Positions 1-6,270 of a stretch of DNA of 6,270 bases are shown piece after piece; the first letter of the stretch is position 1, and the number at the start of each line of letters is the position of its first letter. Origin of the DNA: Pseudomonadota bacterium. Lineage in GTDB: Bacteria; Myxococcota; Myxococcia; Myxococcales; Myxococcaceae. Below the pieces are notes generated by a model. That model was not told the DNA's origin. It worked only from the letters and a program-made list of their open reading frames with translations, and searched no databases. The translations under genes and the position numbers were made by a program. The stretch spans positions 1-6,270 of the forward strand of contig JAFADT010000410.1 of assembly GCA_023424585.1 (NCBI GenBank), read 5' to 3'.

Positions 1-42
1 ACATCGCGTCCACCACGCGACCCCGTCTCTTGGTCTCAAGTT

Positions 43-61
43 GATAATGATTTGCATCCTC
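43..61. promoter_or_regulatory. Candidate Fur box
   Basis: The 19 bases GATAATGATTTGCATCCTC match the classical Fur consensus GATAATGATAATCATTATC at 14 of 19 positions, including the entire left arm of nine bases. It is an AT-rich island in GC-rich DNA. Fur with bound ferrous iron represses iron-uptake genes by covering the promoter. Here the site overlaps the -10 region and expected start point of a leftward promoter (TTGACA at 79-84, bottom strand), the usual repressor position. The controlled gene would lie to the left, outside the window; no rightward gene begins within several hundred bases. The motif match is seen; the function is inferred. Confidence 0.5.
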
Positions 62-84
62 ATGATTCCCCCCAGGGCTGTCAA
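56..84 (-). promoter_or_regulatory. Possible leftward sigma-70-type promoter
   Basis: On the bottom strand a perfect -35 hexamer TTGACA (79-84) is followed after a 17-base spacer by a weak -10 hexamer GAGGAT (56-61, three of six matches to TATAAT). Transcription would start near position 49, inside the Fur-box-like sequence, and proceed off the left edge. A bottom-strand ATG (bases 4-2) and two GTG codons lie about 30 to 45 bases downstream of that start, but too little of any gene is in view to test. The weak -10 makes this tentative; the support comes mainly from the -35 and its position relative to the operator. Confidence 0.35.
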
Positions 85-525
85 GGCAGGCGGAGGGCAC
101 CCGCGCTCACGGTGCGAGCGCTGGCACACGAACACCGTGCACTCACCGCGGCTCCGGGAAACACGGCGCTCCGGAGAACGGAGGGACGAGCGAAGCCGGG
201 GCCTTGAGAGGACGCTGCCACCACGGCGCGACGCGGTTCGAGCTGGCCGCGCCGCCCAGGGAGTCACCCGCTGCAACCGCGCATTCTGCGCCAGCCGCGG
301 CAGGTCCTGGGCCTGCGTTCACGCGGCGACCTCAGCGGGTCCCCTGCGCGCGTGACGATCTCCGACAGGCACCGACGGTGCTCCGCGGTTCTGTCCTGCC
401 CCCGCGGCTTCGTCACGTCCACCTTACGTGGGGAAGCCGTCCCCAGGGAGGTGTCTCGGGAAGCTCCAGAAACAGGGGGGACGCAACAGCCGGGCTGACG
501 TCTTCCCCGCCGGAACAGGCTCCAG
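85..525. other. Intergenic stretch with no recognisable gene
   Basis: Open frames exist here on both strands, but their translations are arginine-, proline- and alanine-rich strings typical of GC-rich noncoding DNA, with no domain, signal peptide or membrane segment recognised. Small inverted repeats are present: GCGCTC/GAGCGC with a 7-base loop (103-108 and 116-121) and CTCCG/CGGAG (169-173 and 179-183). Neither is followed by a T-run, so they are not convincing terminators. No tRNA, rRNA or mobile-element end was recognised. Confidence 0.5.
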
Positions 526-575
526 TGACACAAACGCGCCGACAACGTGTCAACCTGACGCCTTGACGCGTCAAG
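526..575. promoter_or_regulatory. Cluster of TGAC(A/G)C half-sites, candidate activator-binding region
   Basis: Five copies of TGAC(A/G)C or its complement fall within 48 bases: TGACAC at 526-531, GTGTCA at 547-552, TGACGC at 556-561, TGACGC at 564-569 and GCGTCA at 568-573. The last two form a perfect 14-base palindrome, CTTGACGCGTCAAG (562-575). The first two form an inverted repeat whose half-sites start 21 bases apart, about two helical turns. Relative to the predicted sigma-54 start near 673 the cluster lies at roughly -147 to -98, where enhancer-binding activators of sigma-54 promoters usually bind. The repeats are seen; the role as an upstream activating sequence is inferred, and a repressor operator is also possible. 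Confidence 0.4.
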
Positions 576-645
576 CAGCGTGGCACCCCACACCACGCCG
601 CCCGCAACCGGGGAGCGTCCCTCGAGCGCCCTCCCTGGAATCGAG

Positions 646-662
646 TTGGCATCCCGATTGCT
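646..662 (+). promoter_or_regulatory. Candidate sigma-54 (-24/-12) promoter
   Basis: TTGGCATCCCGATTGCT fits the sigma-54 consensus YTGGCACGrNNNTTGCW: the TGGCA block, the TTGC block, the flanking Y and W and the exact spacing (12 bases from the GG to the GC) are all present. The mismatches are in the less conserved bases just after TGGCAY. Transcription would start near 673, about 42 bases before the ATG at 715 of the cysteine-rich ORF. Myxobacteria use many sigma-54 promoters with enhancer-binding proteins, and a palindromic cluster lies at a suitable distance upstream (526-575). Confidence 0.5.
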
Positions 663-714
663 GCCGTGCGGACGCGAAGGGGGACATCCCTGGCCCCTGG
701 ACGGGACTCCACCC

Positions 715-900
715 ATGGGACCGTCCACCCGCGTTGGCCCAGCAGGATCGCGAGAACACCTTGAGAGCGCTGCCAAATGCGTGGACACGAAAGGAAACAT
801 CTCTTTCGAGAACATCGCGAACCAATCAGAGTGTCTGTGCTTCGAGCACAACAAGTTTGGCGACAAGGGGATGTGCAAGAGCGGCAAGTGCGTGCATTGA
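715..900 (+). CDS. Small cysteine-rich hypothetical protein (61 aa), possibly a gene remnant
   Basis: No family is recognised. From the ATG at 715 the product has 61 residues with cysteines at 22, 40, 42, 54 and 59, all in the last 40 residues, ending CKSGKCVH. This spacing resembles small disulfide-bonded or metal-binding peptides, but no signal peptide or membrane segment is visible. Over 778-897 overall GC is visibly lower than in the flanks, while 32 of 40 third positions are G or C, a coding signature for GC-rich genomes. The ATG lies about 42 bases after the start predicted for the sigma-54 promoter; GGGA at 703-706 is only a weak ribosome site. The first 20 residues lack the codon bias, and another frame looks more coding-like over 731-781, so a frameshifted remnant or a different true start is possible. 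An upstream GTG at 580 would give 106 residues, but the added part looks noncoding. Confidence 0.4.
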   Translation: MGPSTRVGPAGSREHLESAAKCVDTKGNISFENIANQSECLCFEHNKFGDKGMCKSGKCVH

Positions 901-1052
901 GGCCCCGTGGGCAGTCGCTGCGTTGAGCGAATCCTCACGGTGACCGCCCTCGATCCACAACGGCGCGGCGGCCTGGACTTCCTGACGAACGCCCCACGCG
1001 CGGCGGCATCGCCGTCCAGCCCCCTCATCGCCGTTGATTGCCCAGGGCCATT

Positions 1053-1157
1053 CAACGCGTGAGCGTTGCCGGCGCCGGGGACGGCGCCCCCCTGGCTTGA
1101 TTCAACCGCATCAAGCCAGGCGACCTCCTCCAGCCCGGGCCGGAAGCAACGGCCCGG
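1053..1157. repeat. Block of four consecutive inverted repeats
   Basis: Four perfect inverted repeats follow each other: CAACGC/GCGTTG with a 4-base loop (1053-1068), GGCGCC/GGCGCC with a 6-base loop (1071-1088), an 11-base stem with an 8-base loop (1091-1120), and CCGGGCC/GGCCCGG with a 9-base loop (1135-1157). A further CGTTGA/TCAACG pair (1032-1037 and 1052-1057) would compete with the first. None is followed by a T-run, so this is not a clear intrinsic terminator. The block sits in the spacer about 200 to 300 bases before the efflux operon and could be operator sites, a structured leader or a factor-assisted terminator of the upstream unit. Confidence 0.4.
1091..1120. promoter_or_regulatory. 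Perfect 11-bp inverted repeat, candidate operator or hairpin
   Basis: CCTGGCTTGAT (1091-1101) is followed after 8 bases by its exact reverse complement ATCAAGCCAGG (1110-1120). It is the longest perfect inverted repeat I found in the window. The total length of 30 bp with dyad symmetry suits a dimeric repressor or activator site, and as RNA it would form a stable stem. A smaller nested repeat TTGA-T-TCAA (1097-1105) overlaps the left arm. There is no poly-T tail, so a classical terminator is unlikely. It could control the mdtABC-like operon, but no regulator gene is in view to pair it with. Confidence 0.4.
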
Positions 1158-1317
1158 CCTTCGCCTCGTCACCCTCCGGGCCCATTGCCTTTCCAGGTTT
1201 GACGCCCCCTTCGCGCGTGCGCCCCCTTCCCCACGCGGGGATGTCCGCTGGAGGGCAGCGCCCCTCCCTTCGGGAGCCTTGAGGGCCCGCGCGGCCGGAC
1301 GCACGTTGGGAGCCCCC

Positions 1318-1341
1318 GAACCACCGGTTCCTCCACGGTGG
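1318..1341 (+). promoter_or_regulatory. Two mutually exclusive hairpins just before mdtA
   Basis: GAACC/GGTTC (1318-1322 and 1326-1330, 3-base loop) and CCACCG/CGGTGG (1321-1326 and 1336-1341, 9-base loop) share bases and cannot form together. The second covers the GTG at 1338, an alternative start of the adaptor gene, and ends 20 bases before the preferred ATG at 1362. The complementarity is seen; any regulatory effect on translation is speculative. Confidence 0.25.
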
Positions 1342-1348
1342 GTCCCCT

Positions 1349-1353
1349 GGTGG
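1349..1353 (+). promoter_or_regulatory. Ribosome binding site deciding the mdtA start
   Basis: GGTGG lies 8 bases before the ATG at 1362, a normal Shine-Dalgarno spacing. The in-frame GTG at 1338 has no purine-rich sequence upstream. This favours the ATG start. Confidence 0.4.
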
Positions 1354-1361
1354 CTCTTCGC

Positions 1362-2681
1362 ATGCCCACGCGCTCTCCTCCCGACACGGACTCCTCTCCC
1401 GAGGCGCCGTCGCGGCCCGACGCGGGCGAGGCCGCGCCAGCGGGGCGGGCACCGCCCCGTCGCCGGAGCCCGCGCTGGGGATGGCTGCTGCTGCTCGCGG
1501 GGCTCGTCGCGCTGTCCATCGTCGTCGCGCGGCGGCTCCAGCATCCCCGGGGCTCCGGCCACATGGCCGCTGGCGGCGGCGCGGGCGCTCAAGGCCGCGG
1601 CGCGCGGGGGCCCCAATCCGTGGTCACGGCCCCGGCGAGCGCTCGCGATGTCCCCGTGTTCCTCAACGGACTGGGCGCGGTGACGCCCACCGCCTCGGTC
1701 GCCGTGCACTCCCGGGTGGACGGGCAGCTGATGCGCGTGGCCTTCCAGGAGGGCCAGCACGTCGACGCGGGCGACCTGCTGGCGGAGCTCGATCCGCGCC
1801 CCTTCCTCAGTCAGTTGGAGCAGGCCCGGGGCCAGCTCGCGCGCGACGAGGCCGTGCTGGAGAACGCTCGCGTGGACCTGCGCCGCTACACCGCGCTGCT
1901 GGAGCAGGACTCCGTCGCCCGGCAGACGCTGGACACCCAGCGGGCCCTGGTGCGCCAGTACCAGGGCATCGTGAAGGCGGACAGGGGCGCGGTCGCCGCC
2001 GCCGAGCTCAACCTGACCTATACGCGCATCACGTCGCCCGTGGCCGGCCGCGCCGGCCTGCGGCTCGTGGACGCCGGCAACATCATCCACGCCGCGGACG
2101 CGTCCGGGCTCGTCGTCATCAACACCCTGCAACCCATCGACGTCACCTTCTCCGTGCCAGAGGACCACCTGCCGGAGGTCCTGGAGAAGCTGGCCGCCGG
2201 CCAGCGCCTGGAGGTCCAGGCGTTCGACCGCACCCGGCAGCGGCTGCTGGACACCGGCACGCTGTCCACGACGGACAACCAGGTGGACCCCAACACCGGC
2301 ACCATCCGCCTCAAGGCCCTCTTCCCCAACCGCCAGTCGCGGCTGTTCCCCCAGCAGTTCGTCAACGCGCGCCTGCGGCTGGACACCCTGCGCGGCGCCA
2401 CCGTCGTGCCCACCGCCGCGCTCCAGCACGGCGTCCAGGGCACGTTCGTCTACGTCGTCCAGGAGAACGACACCGTCGACGTGCGCGCCGTGACGACCGG
2501 CCCCGCGGACGGCGACGACACCGTCATCACCCGGGGCCTGCGCCCCGGCGAGCAGGTGGTGGTGGAGGGCGCGGATCAATTGACCAACGGCGCCCCCATC
2601 CGCCGGCATCCGGCTTCACGCGGCCCCCAGGCGCCGGGCGTCGGCGGCAGCGGCCAGGGCACCCCGGACGGCGGGCACTGA
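1362..2681 (+). CDS. mdtA: RND efflux periplasmic adaptor (membrane fusion protein), MdtA-like
   Basis: This adaptor links an inner-membrane RND pump to an outer-membrane TolC-type channel. The ATG start gives 439 residues, slightly above E. coli MdtA (about 415); the GTG at 1338 would add eight. Order: proline/arginine-rich cytoplasmic lead (1-38), membrane anchor (about 39-56), linker, first lipoyl half with the SRVDGQLM and FQEGQHVDAGDLLAE motifs (about 112-146), alpha-hairpin coiled coil rich in Q, A, R and L (about 147-214), second lipoyl half with ITSPVAGRAGLR (about 223-254), beta-barrel with VDPNTGTIRLKA and LFPQQFVNARL (about 255-337), membrane-proximal domain with VVPTAALQ (about 345-412), and a Gly/Pro-rich tail. 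These motifs follow E. coli MdtA closely. No lipobox cysteine is seen, so anchoring is by the N-terminal helix or that helix is cleaved as a signal peptide. Its stop abuts the next gene. Confidence 0.93.
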   Translation: MPTRSPPDTDSSPEAPSRPDAGEAAPAGRAPPRRRSPRWGWLLLLAGLVALSIVVARRLQHPRGSGHMAAGGGAGAQGRGARGPQSVVTAPASARDVPVFLNGLGAVTPTASVAVHSRVDGQLMRVAFQEGQHVDAGDLLAELDPRPFLSQLEQARGQLARDEAVLENARVDLRRYTALLEQDSVARQTLDTQRALVRQYQGIVKADRGAVAAAELNLTYTRITSPVAGRAGLRLVDAGNIIHAADASGLVVINTLQPIDVTFSVPEDHLPEVLEKLAAGQRLEVQAFDRTRQRLLDTGTLSTTDNQVDPNTGTIRLKALFPNRQSRLFPQQFVNARLRLDTLRGATVVPTAALQHGVQGTFVYVVQENDTVDVRAVTTGPADGDDTVITRGLRPGEQVVVEGADQLTNGAPIRRHPASRGPQAPGVGGSGQGTPDGGH

Positions 2682-5600
2682 ATGTCCGAGCCCTTCATCC
2701 TGCGGCCCATCGCCACGTCGCTGCTGATGCTGGCCCTGCTGCTGGCCGGGGTGCTGTCGTACCGGCTGCTGCCCGTCTCCGCGCTGCCGGAGGTGAACTA
2801 CCCCACCATCCAGGTCCTCACCTTCCAGCCCGGCGCGAGCCCGGAGGTGGTGGCCTCCGGCGTCACCGCCCCCCTGGAGCGGCAGTTCGGGCAGATGCCC
2901 GGCCTCAACCAGATGACGTCGTCCAGCTCCAGCGGCGCGTCTGTCATCACGCTCCAGTTCACGCTCCAGATGAGCCTGGACATCGCGGAGCAGCAGGTCC
3001 AGGCCGCCATCAACGCCGCCGCGAACCTGCTGCCCACGGACCTGCCGAACCCGCCCATCTACAACAAGGTCAACCCGGCGGACACGCCGGTCATCACGCT
3101 CGCCCTCACCTCCGACACCGTGCCGCTGCCGCAGGTGGAGGACCTGGCCGACACGCGGCTCGCGCAGAAGCTGTCGCAGCTTCCCGGCGTGGGCCTGGTG
3201 AGCATCAGCGGCGGCCAGCGCCCCGCCGTCCGCGTCCAGGCGAACGGCCCCGCGCTCGCCGCGCACGGGCTGACGCTGGAGGACGTGCGCACCGCCATCG
3301 CCGCCGCCAACGTCAACCGCCCCAAGGGCAGCTTCGACGGGCCCCGCCAGGCGTACACGCTCAACGCCAACGACCAGCGGCTGTCCAGCGCCGACTACGC
3401 CCCGCTCATCCTCGCGTACCGCGACGGCGCCCCCTTGCGCCTGTCCGACGTGGCCCACGTCTTCGACGGCGCGGAGAACGTCCGGCAGGCCGCGTGGGCC
3501 GGCGCCACGCCCGCCGTCATCCTCAACGTGCAGCGACAGCCGGGCGCCAACGTCATCGCCGTCGTGGACAGCGTGCGCAAGCTGCTGCCCCAGCTCCAGG
3601 CCACCCTGCCCGCGCAGGTGAAGGTCACCGTCCTGAGCGACCGCACCACCACCATCCGCGCCTCCGTGAGCGACGTGCAGCGCGACCTGCTGTTCTCCAT
3701 CGCGCTGGTGGTGGGCGTCATCTTCGTGTTCCTGCGCAACGCCTCCGCCACCTTCATCCCCAGCGTCGCCGTGCCCCTGTCGCTCGTGGGCACCTTCGCG
3801 GCCATGTCGCTGTTGGGCTTCTCCCTCAACAACCTCACCCTGATGGCGCTCACCATCGCCACCGGCTTCGTCGTCGACGACGCCATCGTGATGATCGAGA
3901 ACATCAGCCGCTACATCGAAGGCGGCACGCGCCCCCTGGACGCGGCGCTCCGGGGCTCCAAGCAGATCGGCTTCACCATCCTGTCGCTGACGGTGTCGCT
4001 CATCGCCGTGCTCATCCCGCTGCTCTTCATGGGCGACGTCGTGGGCCGGCTGTTCCGCGAGTTCGCCATCACCCTCGCGGTGACCATCCTCCTGTCCGCC
4101 GTCGTGTCGCTGACGCTCACCCCCATGCTGTGCTCGCGCCTGCTGCGCCGCCATCCCCCCGGGGAGGACAGCCGCTTCGAGCGCGTCATGGGCGGCGCCT
4201 TCAACGCCCTGGTCCGGCGCTACGACACCGCGCTCACCTGGGTGCTCCGCCACCGCGCGCTCACGCTCCTCATCACGGGGGGCACGCTGGCGCTCACCGC
4301 GCTCCTGCTCGTCACCATCCCCAAGGGCTTCTTCCCCGTGCAGGACACCGGCGTCATCCAGGGCATCTCCCAGGCGCCGCAGTCCATCTCCTTCCCCGCC
4401 ATGGCCGAGCGGCAGCAGGCGCTGGCGCGCGCCGTGCTGGAGGACCCCGCCGTGGAGAACCTGTCGTCCTTCATCGGCGTGGACGGCACCAACCTCACGC
4501 AGAACAGCGGGCGGATGCTCATCACCCTCAAGCCGCTGGGGGACCGGGACGCCTCCGCCACGGAGGTCATCCGCCGGCTCCAGGCCGCGCTGGCGGACGT
4601 GCCGGGCATCTCCCTGGCGCTGTCGCCCGTGCAGGACCTGACGCTGGACAGCCGCGTGAGCCGCACCCAGTACCAGTACAGCCTGAGCTCCCCCGACGCC
4701 GCGGAGCTGGACACCTGGACGGGGCGGCTGGTGGAGCACCTGCGCGGGAGGCCGGAGCTGACGGACGTCTCCAGCGACCTCCAGAACGGCGGCCTGCGGA
4801 TGAACGTCACCCTGGACCGGGACACCGCCGCGCGGCTGGGCATCACGCCCCAGCAGATGGACGACGCGCTCTACGACGCCTTCGGCCAGCGCCAGGTGTC
4901 CACCATCTTCACCCAGCTCAACCAGTACCGCGTGGTGCTGGAGGTGCCCCCGGCGCTCCAGCGCGCGGACACCGCCCTGGACTCCCTCTACCTGCGGTCC
5001 TCCACGGGAGGAGCGGTGCCCCTGGGGACGCTCGCCACCGTGGGCCAGGGCCTGGGCCCGCTCACCATCAACCGCCAGGGCCAGTTCCCCGTGGCCCTCG
5101 TGTCCTTCAACCCCGCCCCGGGCGTGTCGCTGTCCCAGGCGGTGGCCGCCTTCGATGACGCGCGCGACCGGCTCCGGATCCCGGCCTCCGTCCAGACGGC
5201 CTTCGAGGGCACCGCGCGCACGTTCCAGGACTCGCTCGCCCACGAGGGCTTCCTCGTGCTCGCGGCGGTGGTGGTCGTCTACATCGTGCTGGGCGTCCTG
5301 TACGAATCGTACATCCACCCGCTCACCATCCTGTCCACGCTGCCTTCGGCGACCCTGGGCGCGCTGCTCGCGCTGCGGCTGTGCGGGCTGGAGCTGGGGA
5401 TGATCGCCCTCATCGGCATCATCCTGCTCATCGGCATCGTGATGAAGAACGCCATCATGATGATCGACTTCGCGCTGGAGGCCGAGCGCGTGGAGAAGAA
5501 GCGCCCCCTCGCCGCCATCCACGAGGCGTGCCTCCTGCGCTTCCGCCCCATCCTGATGACGACGATGGCGTCCATGCTGGGCGCCGTGCCGCTGGCGCTG

Positions 5601-5747
5601 GGCGGCGGCATCGGCTCGGAGCTGCGCCGCCCGCTGGGCATCGCCATCATCGGCGGGCTGATGGTCAGCCAGCTGCTGACCCTGTTCACCACGCCCGTCA
5701 TCTACCTGGGCTTCGACGCGCTGGGGCGCCGGTGGCGGCGGCCATGA
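2682..5747 (+). CDS. mdtB: RND multidrug efflux pump subunit, MdtB-like
   Basis: Inner-membrane proton/drug antiporter subunit of the HAE-1 RND family, 1021 residues and apparently complete (E. coli MdtB is about 1040). It has the duplicated RND plan: TM1 (about 10-30), a large periplasmic porter loop (31-335), TM2-6 (336-482), TM7 (526-546), a second loop (547-855) and TM8-12 (857-1006). Proton-relay residues equivalent to AcrB D407, D408, K940, R971 and T978 are present as D399, D400, K922, R953 and T960. [13 protein letters not shown] near the N terminus and [20 protein letters not shown] in TM4 match MdtB rather than MdtC or AcrB. In E. coli two MdtB and one MdtC make the working trimer. 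The ATG directly follows the mdtA stop (TGAATG), with GGCGGG 6 bases upstream. Its last codons overlap the next gene by ATGA, so the two subunits are probably translated in a fixed ratio. Confidence 0.95.
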   Translation: MSEPFILRPIATSLLMLALLLAGVLSYRLLPVSALPEVNYPTIQVLTFQPGASPEVVASGVTAPLERQFGQMPGLNQMTSSSSSGASVITLQFTLQMSLDIAEQQVQAAINAAANLLPTDLPNPPIYNKVNPADTPVITLALTSDTVPLPQVEDLADTRLAQKLSQLPGVGLVSISGGQRPAVRVQANGPALAAHGLTLEDVRTAIAAANVNRPKGSFDGPRQAYTLNANDQRLSSADYAPLILAYRDGAPLRLSDVAHVFDGAENVRQAAWAGATPAVILNVQRQPGANVIAVVDSVRKLLPQLQATLPAQVKVTVLSDRTTTIRASVSDVQRDLLFSIALVVGVIFVFLRNASATFIPSVAVPLSLVGTFAAMSLLGFSLNNLTLMALTIATGFVVDDAIVMIENISRYIEGGTRPLDAALRGSKQIGFTILSLTVSLIAVLIPLLFMGDVVGRLFREFAITLAVTILLSAVVSLTLTPMLCSRLLRRHPPGEDSRFERVMGGAFNALVRRYDTALTWVLRHRALTLLITGGTLALTALLLVTIPKGFFPVQDTGVIQGISQAPQSISFPAMAERQQALARAVLEDPAVENLSSFIGVDGTNLTQNSGRMLITLKPLGDRDASATEVIRRLQAALADVPGISLALSPVQDLTLDSRVSRTQYQYSLSSPDAAELDTWTGRLVEHLRGRPELTDVSSDLQNGGLRMNVTLDRDTAARLGITPQQMDDALYDAFGQRQVSTIFTQLNQYRVVLEVPPALQRADTALDSLYLRSSTGGAVPLGTLATVGQGLGPLTINRQGQFPVALVSFNPAPGVSLSQAVAAFDDARDRLRIPASVQTAFEGTARTFQDSLAHEGFLVLAAVVVVYIVLGVLYESYIHPLTILSTLPSATLGALLALRLCGLELGMIALIGIILLIGIVMKNAIMMIDFALEAERVEKKRPLAAIHEACLLRFRPILMTTMASMLGAVPLALGGGIGSELRRPLGIAIIGGLMVSQLLTLFTTPVIYLGFDALGRRWRRP

Positions 5748-6270
5748 ACCCGTCCGCGCTCTTCATCCGGCGCCCCGTCGCCACGTCCCTGCTGGCCATC
5801 GGCCTGGCGCTCCTGGGGGGGCTCGCGTTCAAGCTGCTGCCCGTGGCGCCGCTGCCGCAGGTGGAGTTCCCCACCATCAGCGTGCAGGCGCAGCTCCCGG
5901 GCGCCAGCCCCCAGACGATGGCCGCCTCCGTCGCGACGCCGCTGGAGCGGCAGCTGGGCCGCATCGCGGGCATCACGCAGATGACGTCGTCCAGCAACCT
6001 GGGCTCCACCAGCATCGTCGTGCAGTTCGACCTGTCGCGGGACATCGACGGGGCGGCGCGCGACGTCCAGGCCGCCATCAACGCCGCCCGGGGCAACCTG
6101 CCCACGAACCTGCCCAACAACCCCACCTACCGGAAGGTGAACCCCGCGGACGCGCCCATCATGCTCCTGGCGCTGACGTCCGAGCACAAGGGCCGCGCGC
6201 AGCTCTACGACGTCGCGTCCACCGTCCTCCAGCAGAAGGTGGCCCAGGTGAAGGGCGTGGGCCAGGTCTT
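5744..6270 (+). CDS. mdtC: RND multidrug efflux pump subunit, MdtC-like (5' part, cut by window edge)
   Basis: The ATG at 5744 sits inside the mdtB stop (ATGA, 4-base overlap), with the purine-rich GGTGGCGG at 5731-5738 upstream. The frame stays open to the window end, giving 175 complete codons of a protein expected to have about 1025-1050. Visible parts are TM1 (about 11-32) and the start of the first porter loop. The signatures [53 protein letters not shown] (here with DIDG) and [11 protein letters not shown] follow E. coli MdtC closely and differ from the MdtB-like neighbour, for example APLPQVEF against SALPEVNY. It should be the second, non-identical subunit of the MdtB2C trimer. Proton-relay residues and the C terminus are outside the window. 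Confidence 0.93.
   Translation, partial: MNPSALFIRRPVATSLLAIGLALLGGLAFKLLPVAPLPQVEFPTISVQAQLPGASPQTMAASVATPLERQLGRIAGITQMTSSSNLGSTSIVVQFDLSRDIDGAARDVQAAINAARGNLPTNLPNNPTYRKVNPADAPIMLLALTSEHKGRAQLYDVASTVLQQKVAQVKGVGQV

Noticed and set aside
103..121. GCGCTC/GAGCGC hairpin as a terminator
   Set aside because: Only 6 base pairs, no T-run on either strand, and no gene end next to it.
41..566. Short + strand open frames in the left spacer (41-355 and 204-566)
   Set aside because: Arginine/proline/alanine-rich with no ribosome site, no motif and no frame-specific codon bias; the first starts within the Fur-box region.
1199..1227. TTGACG at 1199-1204 as a -35 element for the mdt operon
   Set aside because: No AT-rich -10 hexamer lies at 16-18 bases downstream; the region there is a run of C.
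264..2609. A 781-codon bottom-strand open frame across the spacer and mdtA
   Set aside because: It spans the noncoding spacer and the antisense of mdtA, has no recognisable domain, and reads as low-complexity translation.
1481..5158. A 1225-codon + strand open frame overlapping mdtA and mdtB
   Set aside because: Its translation is a repetitive R/A/P/G/H string, an out-of-frame shadow of two clearly recognised genes.
2616..5522. A 968-codon open frame on the bottom strand opposite mdtB
   Set aside because: It is rich in H, G, E, R, Q, D and V with no domain or membrane pattern. It mirrors the codon bias of the sense gene, as is common in GC-rich genomes.

Overview
The window is GC-rich bacterial DNA with strong G/C preference at third codon positions. 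Its right three quarters (about 1340 to 6270) carry an operon for an MdtABC-type RND multidrug efflux system, all on the + strand. The base composition, codon use, long noncoding spacers and a sigma-54-type promoter fit a deltaproteobacterium of the myxobacterial group (Myxococcus, Corallococcus or Archangium type). That placement is inferred from style; no marker gene is present.

Layout. Positions 1-100 hold a Fur-box-like operator overlapping a leftward promoter, probably serving an iron-regulated gene that lies beyond the left edge. Positions 100-520 show no convincing gene. Positions 526-900 look like a small independent unit: a cluster of TGAC(A/G)C half-sites, then a near-consensus sigma-54 (-24/-12) promoter, then a short ORF encoding a 61-residue peptide with five cysteines. 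The end of this ORF is much poorer in GC than its surroundings yet keeps a coding-like third-position bias. Positions 901-1361 are noncoding and hold four consecutive perfect inverted repeats (1053-1157) and two competing hairpins at the start of the operon.

The operon runs mdtA-like (periplasmic adaptor), mdtB-like (RND pump subunit, complete) and mdtC-like (second RND subunit, cut by the right edge). The first two genes abut (TGAATG) and the second and third overlap by 4 bases (ATGA), so translation is probably coupled. By the Escherichia coli precedent, MdtB and MdtC form a mixed trimer in the inner membrane, MdtA links it to an outer-membrane TolC-type channel, and the complex exports bile salts, novobiocin and similar compounds using the proton gradient. 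No outer-membrane channel gene, MdtD-like transporter or BaeSR-like regulator is visible here.

The efflux operon is ordinary in kind. The less expected signals are in the upstream spacer: the sigma-54/half-site/cysteine-rich peptide unit, the Fur-type operator and the hairpin block. All are read by eye and need computation or experiment to confirm.
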